Shown here: positions 49,401 through 62,762 of the stretch, piece after piece
Numbering within the stretch: position 1 is the first letter of the stretch
Layout: each line of letters starts with the position of its first letter
Assembly: GCF_020382885.2 (NCBI RefSeq)
Contig: NC_058495.1
Span: forward strand, 6,255,627 to 6,319,626
Length of the DNA: 64,000 nt
DNA from: Scatophagus argus
Lineage: Eukaryota; Chordata; Actinopteri; Scatophagidae
Direction: 5' to 3'
The notes under the pieces: model-generated
Seen by the model: only the letters and a program-made list of their open reading frames with translations
Told to the model about the DNA's origin: nothing
Databases searched by the model: none
Translations under genes and position numbers: made by a program

Positions 49401-50437
49401 TCTTCATTCTACTGAACACCTCACCTCTCCTTTCAAGCTCTGTTCTGATCTTCACCAACTCCTGAAGGTTCTTCATTGGCTAAATGCTCCACTGTGTTCA
49501 CCTGCTAGTTGCTAACTTTGCCTTTGCTGTTTCGTGCTGGGCAGGTAATGTATAGAGTGTTTATTATCAAGTTTTTGTTAAAAAGTACACTTGTTAGTGC
49601 GTTCGGACAGACCCAACATGACATAGTGGTCAAACTGTGTAATTACAACGTCACATGAAGACTTTTTTCCTCCTCATTTGCAGAAACTAAACCGCTAAAC
49701 CGTAAGTTAGTCTTGCCTCTGACTCCACTTCAAGATTTTCCCCTTAAAAAGTTGTAAAACCAAAAGAAGGAGCTGAAAGATGCTGAAACACTTTGTAATG
49801 CTGAGGAAAACTGCAGACGGTAGCTACATGTTGAGTCCTTTCACATTACAAATAGTTTAAAAATTTTTCATTATTGCAGCTTTTAAATGTTAATGATAAA
49901 TAAGTCAAACATTTTTATTACTGGCCTTTTATTTTATTTGTTGTTATCACAATAAAGATTGATTTTTGGTCAGATCACACACAAATACTACGTGACAATC
50001 AGCCTCCCTCTCCTGTCCATTAAGCCTGTACACCCTCATTACCATGACTCAATTCTACTGACTCATGTCCCAAAGCAGATTGCTAACAGATTTCCTTCAA
50101 ATCTGCCTCTTCCACTGAACAGCCAGTCGAGGCCGTTGTGTTTGCACGCCTCTCCATCATCGTTCACTGGCAGAATGTACTGCATATACCTCTGTCTCTT
50201 TGCTAACCAACTTTCTTCATGTCTTTACAAATGCAGCCTTTGTTGAGTTTCTGCGAGAGTAGGGACACTTGTTGGCAAACACCCCTGCTGGCAGCTGAAA
50301 GCCCCCCCTGCTGAGCTGAGACTTAAACACACCTCCACCGAACATTTATACTCAGTAACAAATCCACAGCCTCCACACCAAAACCACACGTCTTGTTAAG
50401 GTTGAGGTGCACTCACAGATGTCACAGAGACGCCCCC

Positions 50438-50439
<2 letters not shown>

Positions 50440-50477
<38 letters not shown>
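50440..50477 (+). repeat. (CA)n microsatellite
   Basis: An uninterrupted run of alternating C and A of almost 40 bases in the first intron of tead3. It is likely to vary in length between individuals. Confidence 0.9.
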
Positions 50478-53400
50478 AAAAGCCACACAAACACACACAC
50501 TTGACAGGGGAAACAACAGGACTTGGTGGCAGAAGGAGCAGCTGCTCTCTGAGGTCAGATTACAGATAAAGAAAACATTTTAAGGCCAGGCCGGTGAAGC
50601 TGCTCTCTGACAAGAACTGGAAACGCTGCCTTATACCTCCTAACACACAGAAATACACACAGATGCACGTACAGCAAACGCGCATGTTTAATCGTATTAC
50701 AGCTGCTTATTTCAGGAAAGTGGAGGTGATGAGCTCTCCGGAGTGTCGGCCTGTCTGCTTGAAGCTTTTTCGCTGACACCACCGCCTTCCTCAGACTCAC
50801 GAAAGCAGGAGCCCCATCTCCAAAAAAAATCCGAGTCACCACCCTCCCCTCTCCCTCTTGTGTCTGTGTTTGGCCCTAATAAATTCTCTCCAGCTTCTCC
50901 AATAACTTCCTCCTACTTCCTATCTGGCACAGCGCTCAGGAAACAATCAGAGCTGAGAGTGAGAGGAGGGCTGGACAGCCAGCAGCTCACACGGCAAGAG
51001 GCAGAAAGGGAGGCAGAGGGAAAAGTTGAGACACACACACACACACACCACATGCACCCCTCACAAGTCAAGTCAAACATTTGCAGTTTGATACCAGCTG
51101 CATGCCCAAGTAAAACAATAATGCTCAGAGTATGGTCTTGCACGCAAGAATGAAAAGGTGAAAATGACCTGTGTTATGTAGAGTCCAACGTGTATTTTTC
51201 AAACATTCACGCCATAAAACTCACCACAACTGATTCTTATTTGTAACTTTCTTATAAACAAATCGCACAGCATGGAAACAGGCTGTTCGGTCTGAGGTAA
51301 GAAGAAGTTACTGGTAAATGAGAGACTCAAGCAGATAAATGAGCATCACAAGTCGAGCCAGAGCGTGAACATAAGACCTTATTCATTCATTGTTCTATTT
51401 TAATACTGGATGCCACTGGCTATGAAGTCTACCTTGAATTGTAACACTTTCAGAGAATTAAGCTTAAATCTATTTCAAGAGGGAAAGACTGACACAAAAC
51501 AGGGCGCCTGAGCCAGAGAGCTTTTTTTTAACAGCCTGAATCAGCATTTTAATCTGAAATTTTCCAGGGAACATAGCAGAGAAGCCATTCTAGCCTGAAT
51601 TGGTCATTTTGTGGTGAGGGGAGCGGTTTGAAGCCATAATCTGTGAAACCTTTAAGACATGCATAACTCTGCAGCAGAATACACAAGCCAATAACTCATC
51701 TAACCATATAAATTGTGGAACAAGGCATTAAAAGCACCCATGGCTTTGATCAAGGCCTTATAGAGGGTATTTCCACAAGGAAAAAATTAGGATTAGACAT
51801 AAAAACTGAACCAGGGACAAAACTTGTTGCATGTTTTATGTATGTACATCATAAAGGCCCTCAAAATCCCTCAGACACCTGTGTTGTTTAATACTAGGAG
51901 CAACCACGAGGTAGAACTCAGTGCTGTAGAAGATCATCCCCCAACTCACAACGGTCTGAGTGCAGGGATTAAAGGGGTTTCACATGAGTGCCCTTGGGTC
52001 ACTGGAGCTCCAGTGCGACACACAGGCCTCACACACACACGTCTCTGAAACACCAGACGGGCCCAGTGCAAGAGTGAGCCTCGTGTTATCTATAATGGAG
52101 GCTGGAGGAGCCACAAACACTGGCACACACACACTCCCACTGACAATCTTTTTTTTTTTTTTTTTTTGTTAGGAGCTCTTCCTCTTTAGAGTACATATTA
52201 TGTAGAAGATCACTCCCAACAGTTGGTTGTCACAGAAAGAACAACTAAATCGTTTAGCAACTTGGGGACAACTGACACAAAGACTACACTGTTCTAGGCT
52301 GCTCCCCGGCTCCTCCCCTGAGTGCTTCGACTAGGAGGCCAGGAAGCTTATCTGTTAAAACCTCATGGTTTGGACGATATGTAAACGTGTGCTGTGCATT
52401 AACGTGAATGCAATGTTGATAAATTGTGTTATTGGGGACTTTGAGAACAACTGGTATATGTTTAAAGATACACTGGACAGTTTTTTTGAGTGGTGCTAGA
52501 GCATGCAACATCGGAAATTTTTGCACTTATTTCTTTCGTTGTATCACTGTAACAAGCATCTCAAAGCACAATATGTTCTTCATCAACACAACTGCACTCT
52601 TTAACCCAACCGCTGCCAGTCAGACCACACATTGTATTCCAGATTGTCATTAATGTCCTTCTGCTGAGAGCTGCAGGCTTTTCCCCGAGGCCCTCTGTGT
52701 GCTCACAACCACACAGACATAAGTGGTATTTGTTCAGATCTGGGTTGACAGAGGGGAAAGTGTCCACCATTTGGACGAGCACTTCTGGGGATGGTGCTAA
52801 AAAGCAACCAACGTCTGCACAAATGGGGAAAAGCTCATTAGCCATTCTTCTGTGGGTTTAACACAGACGGTCGAAGCTGCGGCTGACAAACGGTCAACAG
52901 ACCTGCACCCAAGTAAACACTCCACAGAGCAGAGAAGGGATGCACTTCAGAACTGGGAGCAGCAGAACACCACAAATTATTTGAAATACCTACAGTGTAT
53001 ATCTGCAGTTTCTGATTTAAGAAATTAAATTAGAGACTTTTTAAACCCTCATGAAGAAAACACATGCTCATTAACTCTTCCCTCTGATAAACGGCCCAAA
53101 GGAACACAGATGTGGAGTAAAAAGAGAGCAAACAGCCACTTTAAGAGGATATTACCCCAAGCAATCCAATTGACCTCCATGGCATGGGTTAAGTTGTAAA
53201 ACTTTCTCCTCGCATTTAACTCTCAAACAAGCACGTTGCGTACATGTTGAATGCACAACGGCTGAGAAACATAAAGTACATTCAAGGAAAACAAGACCAC
53301 ATTGTGCGTTGGGAGGCCTGATGCATTCGTGCTGCATAAAACAATGAAGGGGAATCTGTCCGAGCAGCAGAATGCTTAATCCTTTCCAGATTTACCCATC

Positions 53401-55622
53401 AGCATCAAAATCTATTATTAGGCATCTTGGCGTGTCACGTTTACCAAGGACACATTGTTTGGTTGTACTGGTTGGTTGTTTCATTTCAGAACATCATTTC
53501 CACATGGTAATCAAAAGTAGTTCTTAAGAAGGGTTCAAACTGTCGATGTAGCCGCTCAACCTTGACCAAACACGATCACCAGGACGAGAAAACTTCATCC
53601 TGTGCGTCAGTACTGCATCAAAAAGACTGTAGCTCAAACAGACACCGTCTGACTTCAGAGACCTCAACAAAGTCTGCCGTATTTAAACTCACAGCTATAT
53701 GGATAAAAGGCAGGGCTGCAAAATCTACTGCCCTGTTACAGGGCTTTGATTGGACACTAAATCTGTGATACCATATATATATCTATATATATATATAGTG
53801 AAAATATTTTGCTTTGTACCTTAAAAGAATGTTGCCACTGTAAAAACAGATAGTAGGAGACAGTTGAACACAAATGTCAACAGGTTATTCTGCTTACTGT
53901 GTCCAACCTGACAGACTGCATTCTGTTGTTTAGTCAAACCTGTTGACTGGCAGTGATTTAACTCTGCAGCTCATATGACTGAACAAATTTAGCACGAAGG
54001 AGGTGCTAACATGTCGCTTTTACATTTTCTTACCGAGAACATTTGGCTCTACCAAAACGAAAACACAACAAACAAGAAGCCAAGCCTGAACTAACAATCC
54101 AGACGCAGAGCAGGTGTATCCTGAGGTGGCCTGCACATAATTATACAATTAGCTCGAATACATATCCATGCATCTCAAATCCTCACCTGTGAATTATGTG
54201 CTTAGTGGGGCTTTGCAGAGTATCATCACATGCCCTGTTTGTTGGCACGGCAGAAAGGCAGAAAAGGAAGCTAGTTTCTTAGGACAGATAGGATTTAAAT
54301 ATTTATCTGCTTAAAATTCAAATAATGGCAAGAAAATATGACATAGTTACATTCTAAACAAAAATTAAAAAGTTATTAAAAATGTTCACATCAAAATGGC
54401 AAATATTTTAGTGTCGTAATTCTAAGTGAGCACTCACAAGTGCCCAGTTCTTTCTAAGCCTTGTTTATCTGGCAGCCTAAAGCCGGTTACGCATTTCTTA
54501 GGGGTTCAGAATCTCTACTAAACTTACACAGTTTTTTAAATTCTTTCATATTGAGTTTTTCAGCTAATCAGCAGGAGGTTTGGTGTTTCTAAATTAAACC
54601 CATGGGCATCACAGCAATGATGTGACAGAGATTGTTTTGGTGTTATTTAGTTATTATTAAGTTGTTTTGCATTTGTCTGTATATATTAACCGACAGTATA
54701 TTATTGTTACACACCTCTGTGTGTATGTTGTGTGCTCATGAAGGAGCAAAGTGAAGAAAGAAAAGTTTTCAAAAAGGGTAAATCAGTGTGTGTGTGGGGG
54801 GGGGGGGGGACGTTTTGTTTTCTAATCCAAAACTGTATGCAATGGTAAAATGAAAATATTCTTTAATCTTGACGAACATGTCTCTCTCTCAAAGAGATCA
54901 AAACACAGTGGAAATAGATACGCGCGCTCTGTTTATTAAATCGAAAGCTCATGGTTGTAAAACGAAAACTAAAGGGAAAGTATACGTTGCCAAATCGTCG
55001 CTGAAACAGCTGTTTTTTAAAAAAAAAAAAATAAGCAGCTTTGTACTTCTTTTTGTACTAAATTCATGTGTGCTGGTGAGCTAACAGGAGTGCCTGCCTG
55101 CCTTCCTCTGACCATGCTGACAAATCAAGAACTTCTCTCACCTTCGGGATGCAGAGGTCCAAACCAGACTGAACTTGTGTATTCCTCCAAATGGTTTTTG
55201 TTTGTCTCTCTCTCTGTGCCTGTAGGTATAACTGTTGGATTCCTCTTGGGGAACAAGGCTGGAAGTGTTGGATCCAAGTATGAACTGTGCGAGGCAGAAG
55301 ACAAACATACTGGCTCAGTTCTCTGCTGTCAAAAGTCAAGCTTTTTTTTTTTTTGGTAAAAGTGTGTGTCAGTGAGCGGGCTACCGGTTGGAAATATAAT
55401 TGTATAGAGCCTGTCAAAGATATCTCTGCACACTGGCAAAGTCAAACACAATAGACTATCAATCCTCAAATGTTCAACGTGATATTCCCTCCCAACGCGA
55501 GGAGCTCCACGGAAAAATGTAAAAAATGACAATGATCTGAAAACTTCACCGAGACAAGCGGCATGAAAAAACTCCCCAGAAAAGGGCTCTAAACAGAGAG
55601 GGAACACTGGAGGAGAACTTAC

Positions 55623-55910
55623 CTTTTTTTTTTTATTAAATTCTGGAAGCCACTTTCTTCTTCTCAGTGACTGCAGCTGGTTAGTTTAGATTAGGTTTTG
55701 TTATTTTGGCGCCTTGTTGTTTTCCGTAATATTTCTCCGAGGTTTGACAGTATAAGTGGAATGTAAAGTATGACTTTGGTATGAAATCAACGCACTACAC
55801 TGGAAAACGAAGGGGGAGGGGGGAAAAGGGCTTTCAAGGAGGAGCCACTGGTGTGCGTCAATCAACATGCGCGGTGGGCTGTGACTTCACTCAGGCCCCG
55901 CCCACCGAGC
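55623..55910 (-). promoter_or_regulatory. Probable tead3 promoter and noncoding first exon
   Basis: A strong - strand donor (AAAAAG then GTAAGTTC) lies at 55622/55623. Upstream is a GC-rich patch with an SP1-type GC box (CCCCGCCC at 55896-55903). This fits a noncoding exon that would join the acceptor at 43513. No TATA box is seen and the start point is unknown. Other first exons in the long intron cannot be excluded. Confidence 0.35.
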
Positions 55911-58713
55911 GCAGGCTTCCAGCTCTGGAAACCAGCCTGGGACACACGACAACATGCAGTGACTAACGTGCGTCCAGTGGCGTCCTTACGTGCGAGTTTA
56001 CAGGCTGTATTACAACACGAGTTTTACCCTGTGCATCCAAACGCAGTTCAAAACTTTGTCTGAGATCGTAATGGAGAGCCCACGACGGAAACAGTGCTTT
56101 AGCAACTTAAAAAAAAAAGTCGTGATGCCACAGTGCATTACTATCACTGTTAAAAGTCTTGGATTCACATTTTCACTGTCAAAGTACAGAGGTATTATGA
56201 GCATGCTTCATTTTACATGAGTTTTATGTTTCCAAACATAAGGAACATTTATTTAATGAAAAAAACCAACAAAAAACATGATGCTGGATTACATTTATTG
56301 ATGTTTTAACATGTCAGCTGCATTTTGGTTTTGTAGCTGGTAAAGCTAGCTAATTTTAGTTACTTCACATTTTATTGGGTAGTTCAGTTCCTTACAACAC
56401 ATTTTATATCTGATAAGCTGATCATTTGTTTTGTATGAAAATCTTGACAGCCATCCAGCTATGGTTGTCAAATAAATGTAGTTGCATAGATATTACAAAT
56501 TGGGAGGAAAATTACCGTAAAATGTATTTAAGTACAGTATTTGAGTAAGTGTACTTATACTGCATTCCATCACTGATAAAATGATGTACACCACATCAAG
56601 ACATCAAGGTCTCTAAATTTCAGCCCATGTCCCAGTTCTGTTCAGTGAGTCAAACAACCAAATCAAATGCTAATTATTTGGCTTCAGGGCATAATTTGTA
56701 CATTTAATGGGATTATTATTACTAAACATGAAATATACTTAATTTTAGTATCGTTGTGGTATTTGTCTGGCCTCCTCATTATAATAGAAATCAAAACTGA
56801 ATCAAAACTGTAGTTGGATGAATACTTACCAGCCTACATTTAGGTATTTAGCAGCTGAAGTCACAATTAATTACACTGTTTGCAAATAGACAATCATTTG
56901 TTTCACCAAATAATTAGTGCTAATAAATTTAGTTAATAATACAAACTTAGACCTTGAAAACATTTCAGTCCAGCAACAGCTCCTTCTGTTGGTCAGAAAC
57001 ATGGTTGCAACACTTTAGCTGCAGACTATATATTTATCCACCACTGAGACATGAAAGCAAAGCTACTGCTTATGCAAACAGTGTTAAAATTGCTCAGTTG
57101 CAGATGCACCAGTTGTGTTTGCATTTAAGAATGACACCTGTGATCTTGGCTGGTCGTGTCGCTGGAACTAACGTAACAGAAGAAGACAATGGGAGAAGAA
57201 GAACTCACTTTACAGCATCTGCCCAGAAGAGCTGCCAGCTTCAGGCTTCATTTAATCTGCGAGTTTGGACAACTGCCTGAGCAGGTTCAGGCAGAATACA
57301 CACCTCTCACTTACTCTCAAGGCCCTTGGCTCAAACAGGTTTTTCATCTTGAGTGAAGCTCCTTTCAACATGTCAGGCAACTACTGCAGAACAGGGAGGG
57401 TGTCTCTCAGAACTTCCAATCTTTCTGATTATCTGCCAGTTTTAAGAGGATAATACTGTCGTAAAACATATTTTATTCTAACAAATTACCAAAAGCTACT
57501 TTATAGGGCTTTAAAGAGTTGCTTTTAGTACAGGAGTTTGTCATTTCTGAGGCACCGCTGACTGTCTGTGCAATGCAAACGTTTTAAATGTTATTTTTTG
57601 TCTTTGATAGAGACAGTAGAGATTCAAACATGCAGAGGGAAAAGAGAGAGGGTTGTGAAGCGCAGCAAAGATTCCTGACTGGATTAAAACTAGGGATGTT
57701 GTTTTTATATAGTATGTGTCCTCACCACTTGTTTACCAGACACTCAAAATTCATTGTTTTATATTATAGGAATATTTAAGCATTTTGAACCAGATGTATT
57801 TATACAATAAATGTTGGCTTCATGGATATTAATTCACATGCTTTATTAAATGACATTATTACAATAAGCCTAGAAATGCAACAAAGGCAGTGTTCAGAAA
57901 AATAATACATTTCACAAAATGTAAGAACCAAAAAACACATTATAGAAAAATCTACAGAAGCTGAATATTTTGTCACGCATGTCATGTTGACACTAGATAG
58001 AACAAAGAACTAAAGACACTCTTATTTCACAATGTTACTATTCTACTCTAACAGTGTCCAATACCTGGAATTTATGCTTCACTAAAGGCAATAAAATAGG
58101 AACAGTCTGGATATGTGGGAGACTTGTGTGACCTTTGTCCTTCAAATAAAAGTAATTTCCATATTCTTTTAAAGCTAACAGTTAGGTTGTGAGAGTAACA
58201 GTGTGATACTTAGATTCTTGTTATCTTGCAGAGTTTAACTCTTGTTGTTACAACACTGGTTTCAATTCAATGCAGTACAATGAAGCCAAAACACAACACA
58301 GTTCAACATCTTTTAATGATGTTAGAAATCTTAAAGTCAAATCAAGTTGTACCATGATCCTCCCTAAAAGTCCACAACTCTCCAGTCAGTTCAGTCCTTT
58401 GAAGTGACCTGTCTGTGATTCGCAAAAATTCGGACGAACTGAGACAAAAAACTGGGACTCTCCTGTGCCATGCCGTGCAAAATGAGAAGATAATGTGAGA
58501 CCAATTTTGTTTCTCAGTCCTAAAGTGAATGACACACCCAGAAAGGCGACAGAGCAGCGGCAAGCACTGTCACATTAAAGGAACCATTATTTGTTGTTTG
58601 TGCTCATCACAGGAAGTGCTGTGGCTGAGTCCAAAGACATGAGTTGTTCTGATGAAAGTGTGGGCGTGATGCATACTGGTTTCAGTGTGAGCAGGCAGCT
58701 GGGGATGTTTCTG
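55911..58713. other. Spacer between tead3 promoter and tulp1 3' end
   Basis: No supported exon. Chance frames here are short and show no family resemblance. A - strand AATAAA (TTTATT at 57842-57847) could end tulp1 transcripts, about 870 nt past the stop. A short dispersed-repeat piece (ATTTAAGTACAGTATTTGAG) is at 56.52-56.57 kb. Confidence 0.45.
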
Positions 58714-61700
58714 TTACTCACAAGCGATTTTGCCATCAAAGCTGGAGAGCGCGATGGCAAAGGCCTGCACGGCACACATCGGGTAGTTGTAGTCCAGTGT
58801 GAAAATGTCATCGGCTATTCGACCAAACTGCATCACAATGTAGTCCACTAAAAAGATGAGAAATTGATCAAATAAACAAAGTAGGTAAGGAAATAGAAGT
58901 ACAAATAATAAACATTTATTCATTTAAACCTAAATAATGTCAAGATAATATTAACAGATGAAATGCCAAGAGGAAATCAACAGAAATTAATTTTTGAGCT
59001 TAAAGTTAAATGTGAAATGCCAGCATGTTAACATGCTCAAACTGAAAAGGCTTACATGTTGACATTTAGCAGGTGTATTGTTTATCACACTGACCATCAT
59101 TAGTTAGCATGTTACCATGTTGACGCTGATGGGAATGTCTTAAGCTGACAGCCAGTATATTTGAACCTCACTGTGAACTTTATGGTCGTGCTGGAGGACG
59201 AGTCAAGTGAAGTCATGTGACCACATGATTCATCCTCTGCAGAGCATGAATATCTGTATCCTTCCATCAGTTGTTGAGGACTAATTGTTATCCTTTGAGC
59301 CATGTTGCTAGAGTAGCTAAAATTTTTGATATTATTTACTATCCCTGTTACTATCTATGTCACATGCTGTAATACCAAGGTGAGTATGGTGAGCACAGGT
59401 TCTTTGACATGCATCTTGTTATTATATAACAGTAACTTCTTTTTCTGACAGTCTTCTTTCTGTCACTTTCTAATAAGATGCAAAGTTCTTTTGATTGACC
59501 AAGGTCGTTTGCCAAATCTTAGGCATTATTGTAGTTCCAAAGAAGAAAGTTTAATTTTGTTCAGACTCATGCAATCAATAATTACAGTAGGACAGGTTTT
59601 TATTAATGTTTGCCTTGACAAATAGCCTTTAAGCGTTTGGCCCGTGGCTTTGGTAAGTGCTAGTCTTGATAGACAGAGAGACAGACAGACAGACCGGTAG
59701 GTAGACAGAAGCTGTGGATGACAGTACTCACAGTCTTTGCTATGGACTATCTGGAAGTTCTTGATGGAGGCCTGGGTGACCCTGCCGTTAAAGTTGAGCA
59801 CATGAGACGCAGTTTCTTCGTTCCACACAGGCGTCTTGTTGTGAAGCTCGATCAGATTCTCCATCCTTCTGTTCTGGTGTCTTATCAACAAGCCATCATA
59901 ATCCTGCAAGAAGTGGCAAAACATAATTGAGGAAAGCACCAATGATGATATCATTTCACAGCTCGGCTTTGTGTTGCTCTCACAATAAATTGAAAACATG
60001 CTATAAAGCAAGTTGTGAGCAGTACAGATATAGTTTGTTCACACTGTGCATAGCAAGGGGTTCTGGGATATTTGATTTAGCTTATTAGTCATCTGATGGT
60101 TTCGCACATATGAACACACTAGTCAAAATATCAACAGATGGAGGTGCCAACTTGATAAAACAAATGATTAAATTACACTCTCTCAGCTAAGGAGGGTTTA
60201 CGCAAAATCAGGTACCAAAACAGTTGAATGCAAACATGTTTTTGTGACTGGATAAACTGAATTGAACAAAAGTGAGACTTGGAATTTACTCAAATATCTT
60301 TGAAATATAGTCAGTTACTGAATAATGATAATAAAAATTGCATGGCAATTTTTGTAGTTAGTAACACAAGCCATTGGATTATAAAAAAAAACGTGATCTG
60401 AATCAAACCCTGAACATGTTGCACTTTATACAAAAAAATGGATACAGCTCTCTAAAACAGCTCAAAATGTTTTCAATGCAAATACAAACAATATATTTAA
60501 CACATTCAGTGGATATAGTTGGTCAAATCAAATAACTCTTACAGTACTGGCACAAACTGCACATCTACTGTGTGTGATTTACATGTGGGATGCTCTTTCT
60601 TTTATATACGTTTTTGTTGCTGCATGGAACACTTAATCAAAATGTTAATCTTCCATTTTCAATTAAAAGAATCATCATCATCCAAATATATTAATATTAG
60701 CTTACTTTGATGTACAGTAGAACATAGTTGACATATTCATGAAATTGGCAAATTTTGAAGAGATAATCAAAAATATAATCAAGTAATTCTTGACAATGTA
60801 ACAATAATCTATCATCTATCACTTTTTTTCCAAATGTAATCTGGGATAATTGTAGTTACTTATTTTGCTATCTGATTTTATAACCCCATTTACAATGTAA
60901 ACTGTCACTACCCGACCCAATTAATTAACAGGCATATCTGAGAAGAGAGACTTACTGCTGAAGTTGTTTTGTGTGTGTGCATGTGTGTTATCTCACATTT
61001 CTTGGCCTCAGAGGTACTCGCTCATTGTCCTTGTTCATTCCTGGAATGATGACCGTCATCCTTCTGGGCCCTTTCATCCCTAGGACATTTGTTTCCTGGT
61101 GCCAGAAACAAGTGAAATTGGTATTCTCAAATGTGACCACTTTTGTTTTATAATTATATGCACCCTAAAACATTACTAATAAAATTGAGCGTAGCTCATT
61201 CATAACGAGCTATCCAATGACTTACATAGATGATGCCTGCTAATTCCTGTCGTGCGTTAGACATGTCGGGAAGAGCTCTTTCTGGATTCAGAGCATTGTC
61301 AAATACGGTGAACTTAGTCCCCATTAAATTGGACCTAGACAATATATTTAAGAATTAAAAACTCACTGTGTATTTTAAGAATACTTGGCTAATATTCTGA
61401 TATGCTGCCTTTGAATGAATAAATGATGATTTTTGAAGTGCATTGTACCTCAGCTTTCCGACAAAATTCTCTCCACCTCTTGACAAATCTGTGGCATCAA
61501 TGGAGATGAGGTAATTTGAAGTGGTGCTTTTCTTTCTTTTCCTCCCAGCCAGCAAGAATGTCTACAAAGAAAAAAAGGGAGTCTAAATCTGGTAATGTAA
61601 ATTCTCATTTACATTATTGTTGCTCTGGTGGCAAAACATAAAAACATACAGACATAACTACCCAACTAACAACGTGCAATGAAGAGATCAGCCCTGACTT

Positions 61701-62623
61701 TTTTTTCGTTGTCCAGATGAAGGTAATAGAGGGGATAGAGGCTCTTATCCATTCCTCTCTGGTCTCTAGTCACTCTACATTTGATGGTCACGCCCTGTGG
61801 AGCCGGCTGCATCACAAACTTCTCCAAGTCGTCAAATTCAATCTCAGGTGATGGAGATCTCTCCTGGTAAAGGAGCATAAATGTTGAAATTAAGCATTGC
61901 TTGCATAACATAGTATTAAATGGCTCACATGTCTTTTTTGTATATGGGTGAATGTAAGATTTGAAATACCTTTTTCTTCTTCCCTTTACCCTTTTTCTTC
62001 TTTGATTTTTCTTCTTTTTCTGACTCAGAACCATCACTCTCTTCTGTCTTTCCTGAAATTTGAAACTGAATTTGTTAGATATAGTTCAGTGATCCATAGA
62101 AGGATAGAATTACTGGTAGACCTGCCTTTTTTCTTTGTCTTCTTGTCTTTGTCCTTGTCTCCTGTTGTTTGGAACATGGATGATGAGCTGGCTGTTGATT
62201 TCTTCTTTGATTTGCTTGACTTTGTCTCCTCTTCACTGTCATCACTGTCTGATTTGGCAGCTGCAGGGAAAAGGTATAAAGACTTTCAGTTAGTATTCAT
62301 TTTTCTTAAGAACTCTTTCTAATCATTAATGACAGAATTTCCTGCCTAAGAGTCAACACTGGCATCAAGGTGAATGCTATACTGCAAAGTCAGCTAAGAT
62401 GGAAGGCCTCATTTACAATAGCGGAGGGTCAATGGCTAAAAAAAGCGCAAACCAGATTTTTTTGTAGTTGTGATACTTGAAACACTCTTCAAAATGTAAT
62501 CACCTTTCTTCTTGCTTTTTGAGTCTTTTTCTCCGCTTATCTGGAACATTGAAGCAGGTTCTTTCTTTTTGTCCTTCTCCTTTGACTTGGACTTTTTTTC
62601 TTTTCCATCAGAATCTTTGTCCT
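58714..62623 (-). CDS. tulp1: Tubby-like protein 1 (3' part of gene; nine exons)
   Basis: Tulp1 is a tubby-family phosphoinositide-binding adaptor that carries membrane cargo to cilia, mainly in photoreceptors. Exons in transcript order: 62504-62623, 62126-62260, 61970-62052, 61699-61863, 61449-61561, 61226-61334, 60997-61095, 59732-59903, 58714-58847. They give 375 codons to the TAA stop, in frame throughout. The first three encode a Lys/Glu/Ser-rich disordered region. The tubby barrel follows: [51 protein letters not shown] (the basic patch that binds PIP2 in tubby), [94 protein letters not shown] and the signature tail [16 protein letters not shown]. The barrel resembles TULP1 more than TUB, and tead3-tulp1 adjacency supports that. 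The 5' exons are outside the window. Confidence 0.93.
58990..59320. repeat. Teleost dispersed repeat in tulp1 intron
   Basis: Pieces AGCATGTTAACATGCTCAAA, TTAGTTAGCATGTTACCATG, GCTGATGGGAATGTCTTAAG and CCATCAGTTGTTGAGGA occur in the order known from an abundant teleost element. A short frame on the - strand is not a gene. Confidence 0.5.
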
Positions 62624-62723
62624 CTGAAAATTGAGCAACAAGGAAAATTTTAAAAAATTTTGTCTATATATGAATGTGATACTAAACGGGAGAACCATGT
62701 GGGCACACATGCTGAGAAATGCA

Positions 62724-62762
<39 letters not shown>

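Larger units (their letters stand above)
43455..55622 (-). other. tead3 first intron (12 kb) and first-exon UTR tail
   Basis: The acceptor before the start exon is at 43513/43514 (TTCCACAG), so 43455-43513 is 5' UTR. From 43514 to 55622 no coding exon is supported in either strand. It holds SINE/LINE-tail-like sequence with (ATT)n at 43.62-43.67 kb, repeat copies at 45.95-46.41 kb, a GC-rich patch at 46.7-47.3 kb, a (CA)n tract at 50.44-50.48 kb, an AT tract at 53.77-53.80 kb and a G-run at 54.80 kb. Confidence 0.55.

Noticed and set aside
50743..51153. Open frame of 136 codons with Ser/Thr/His-rich composition
   Set aside because: The composition follows the nearby CA repeats, and no homologous segment was recognised.
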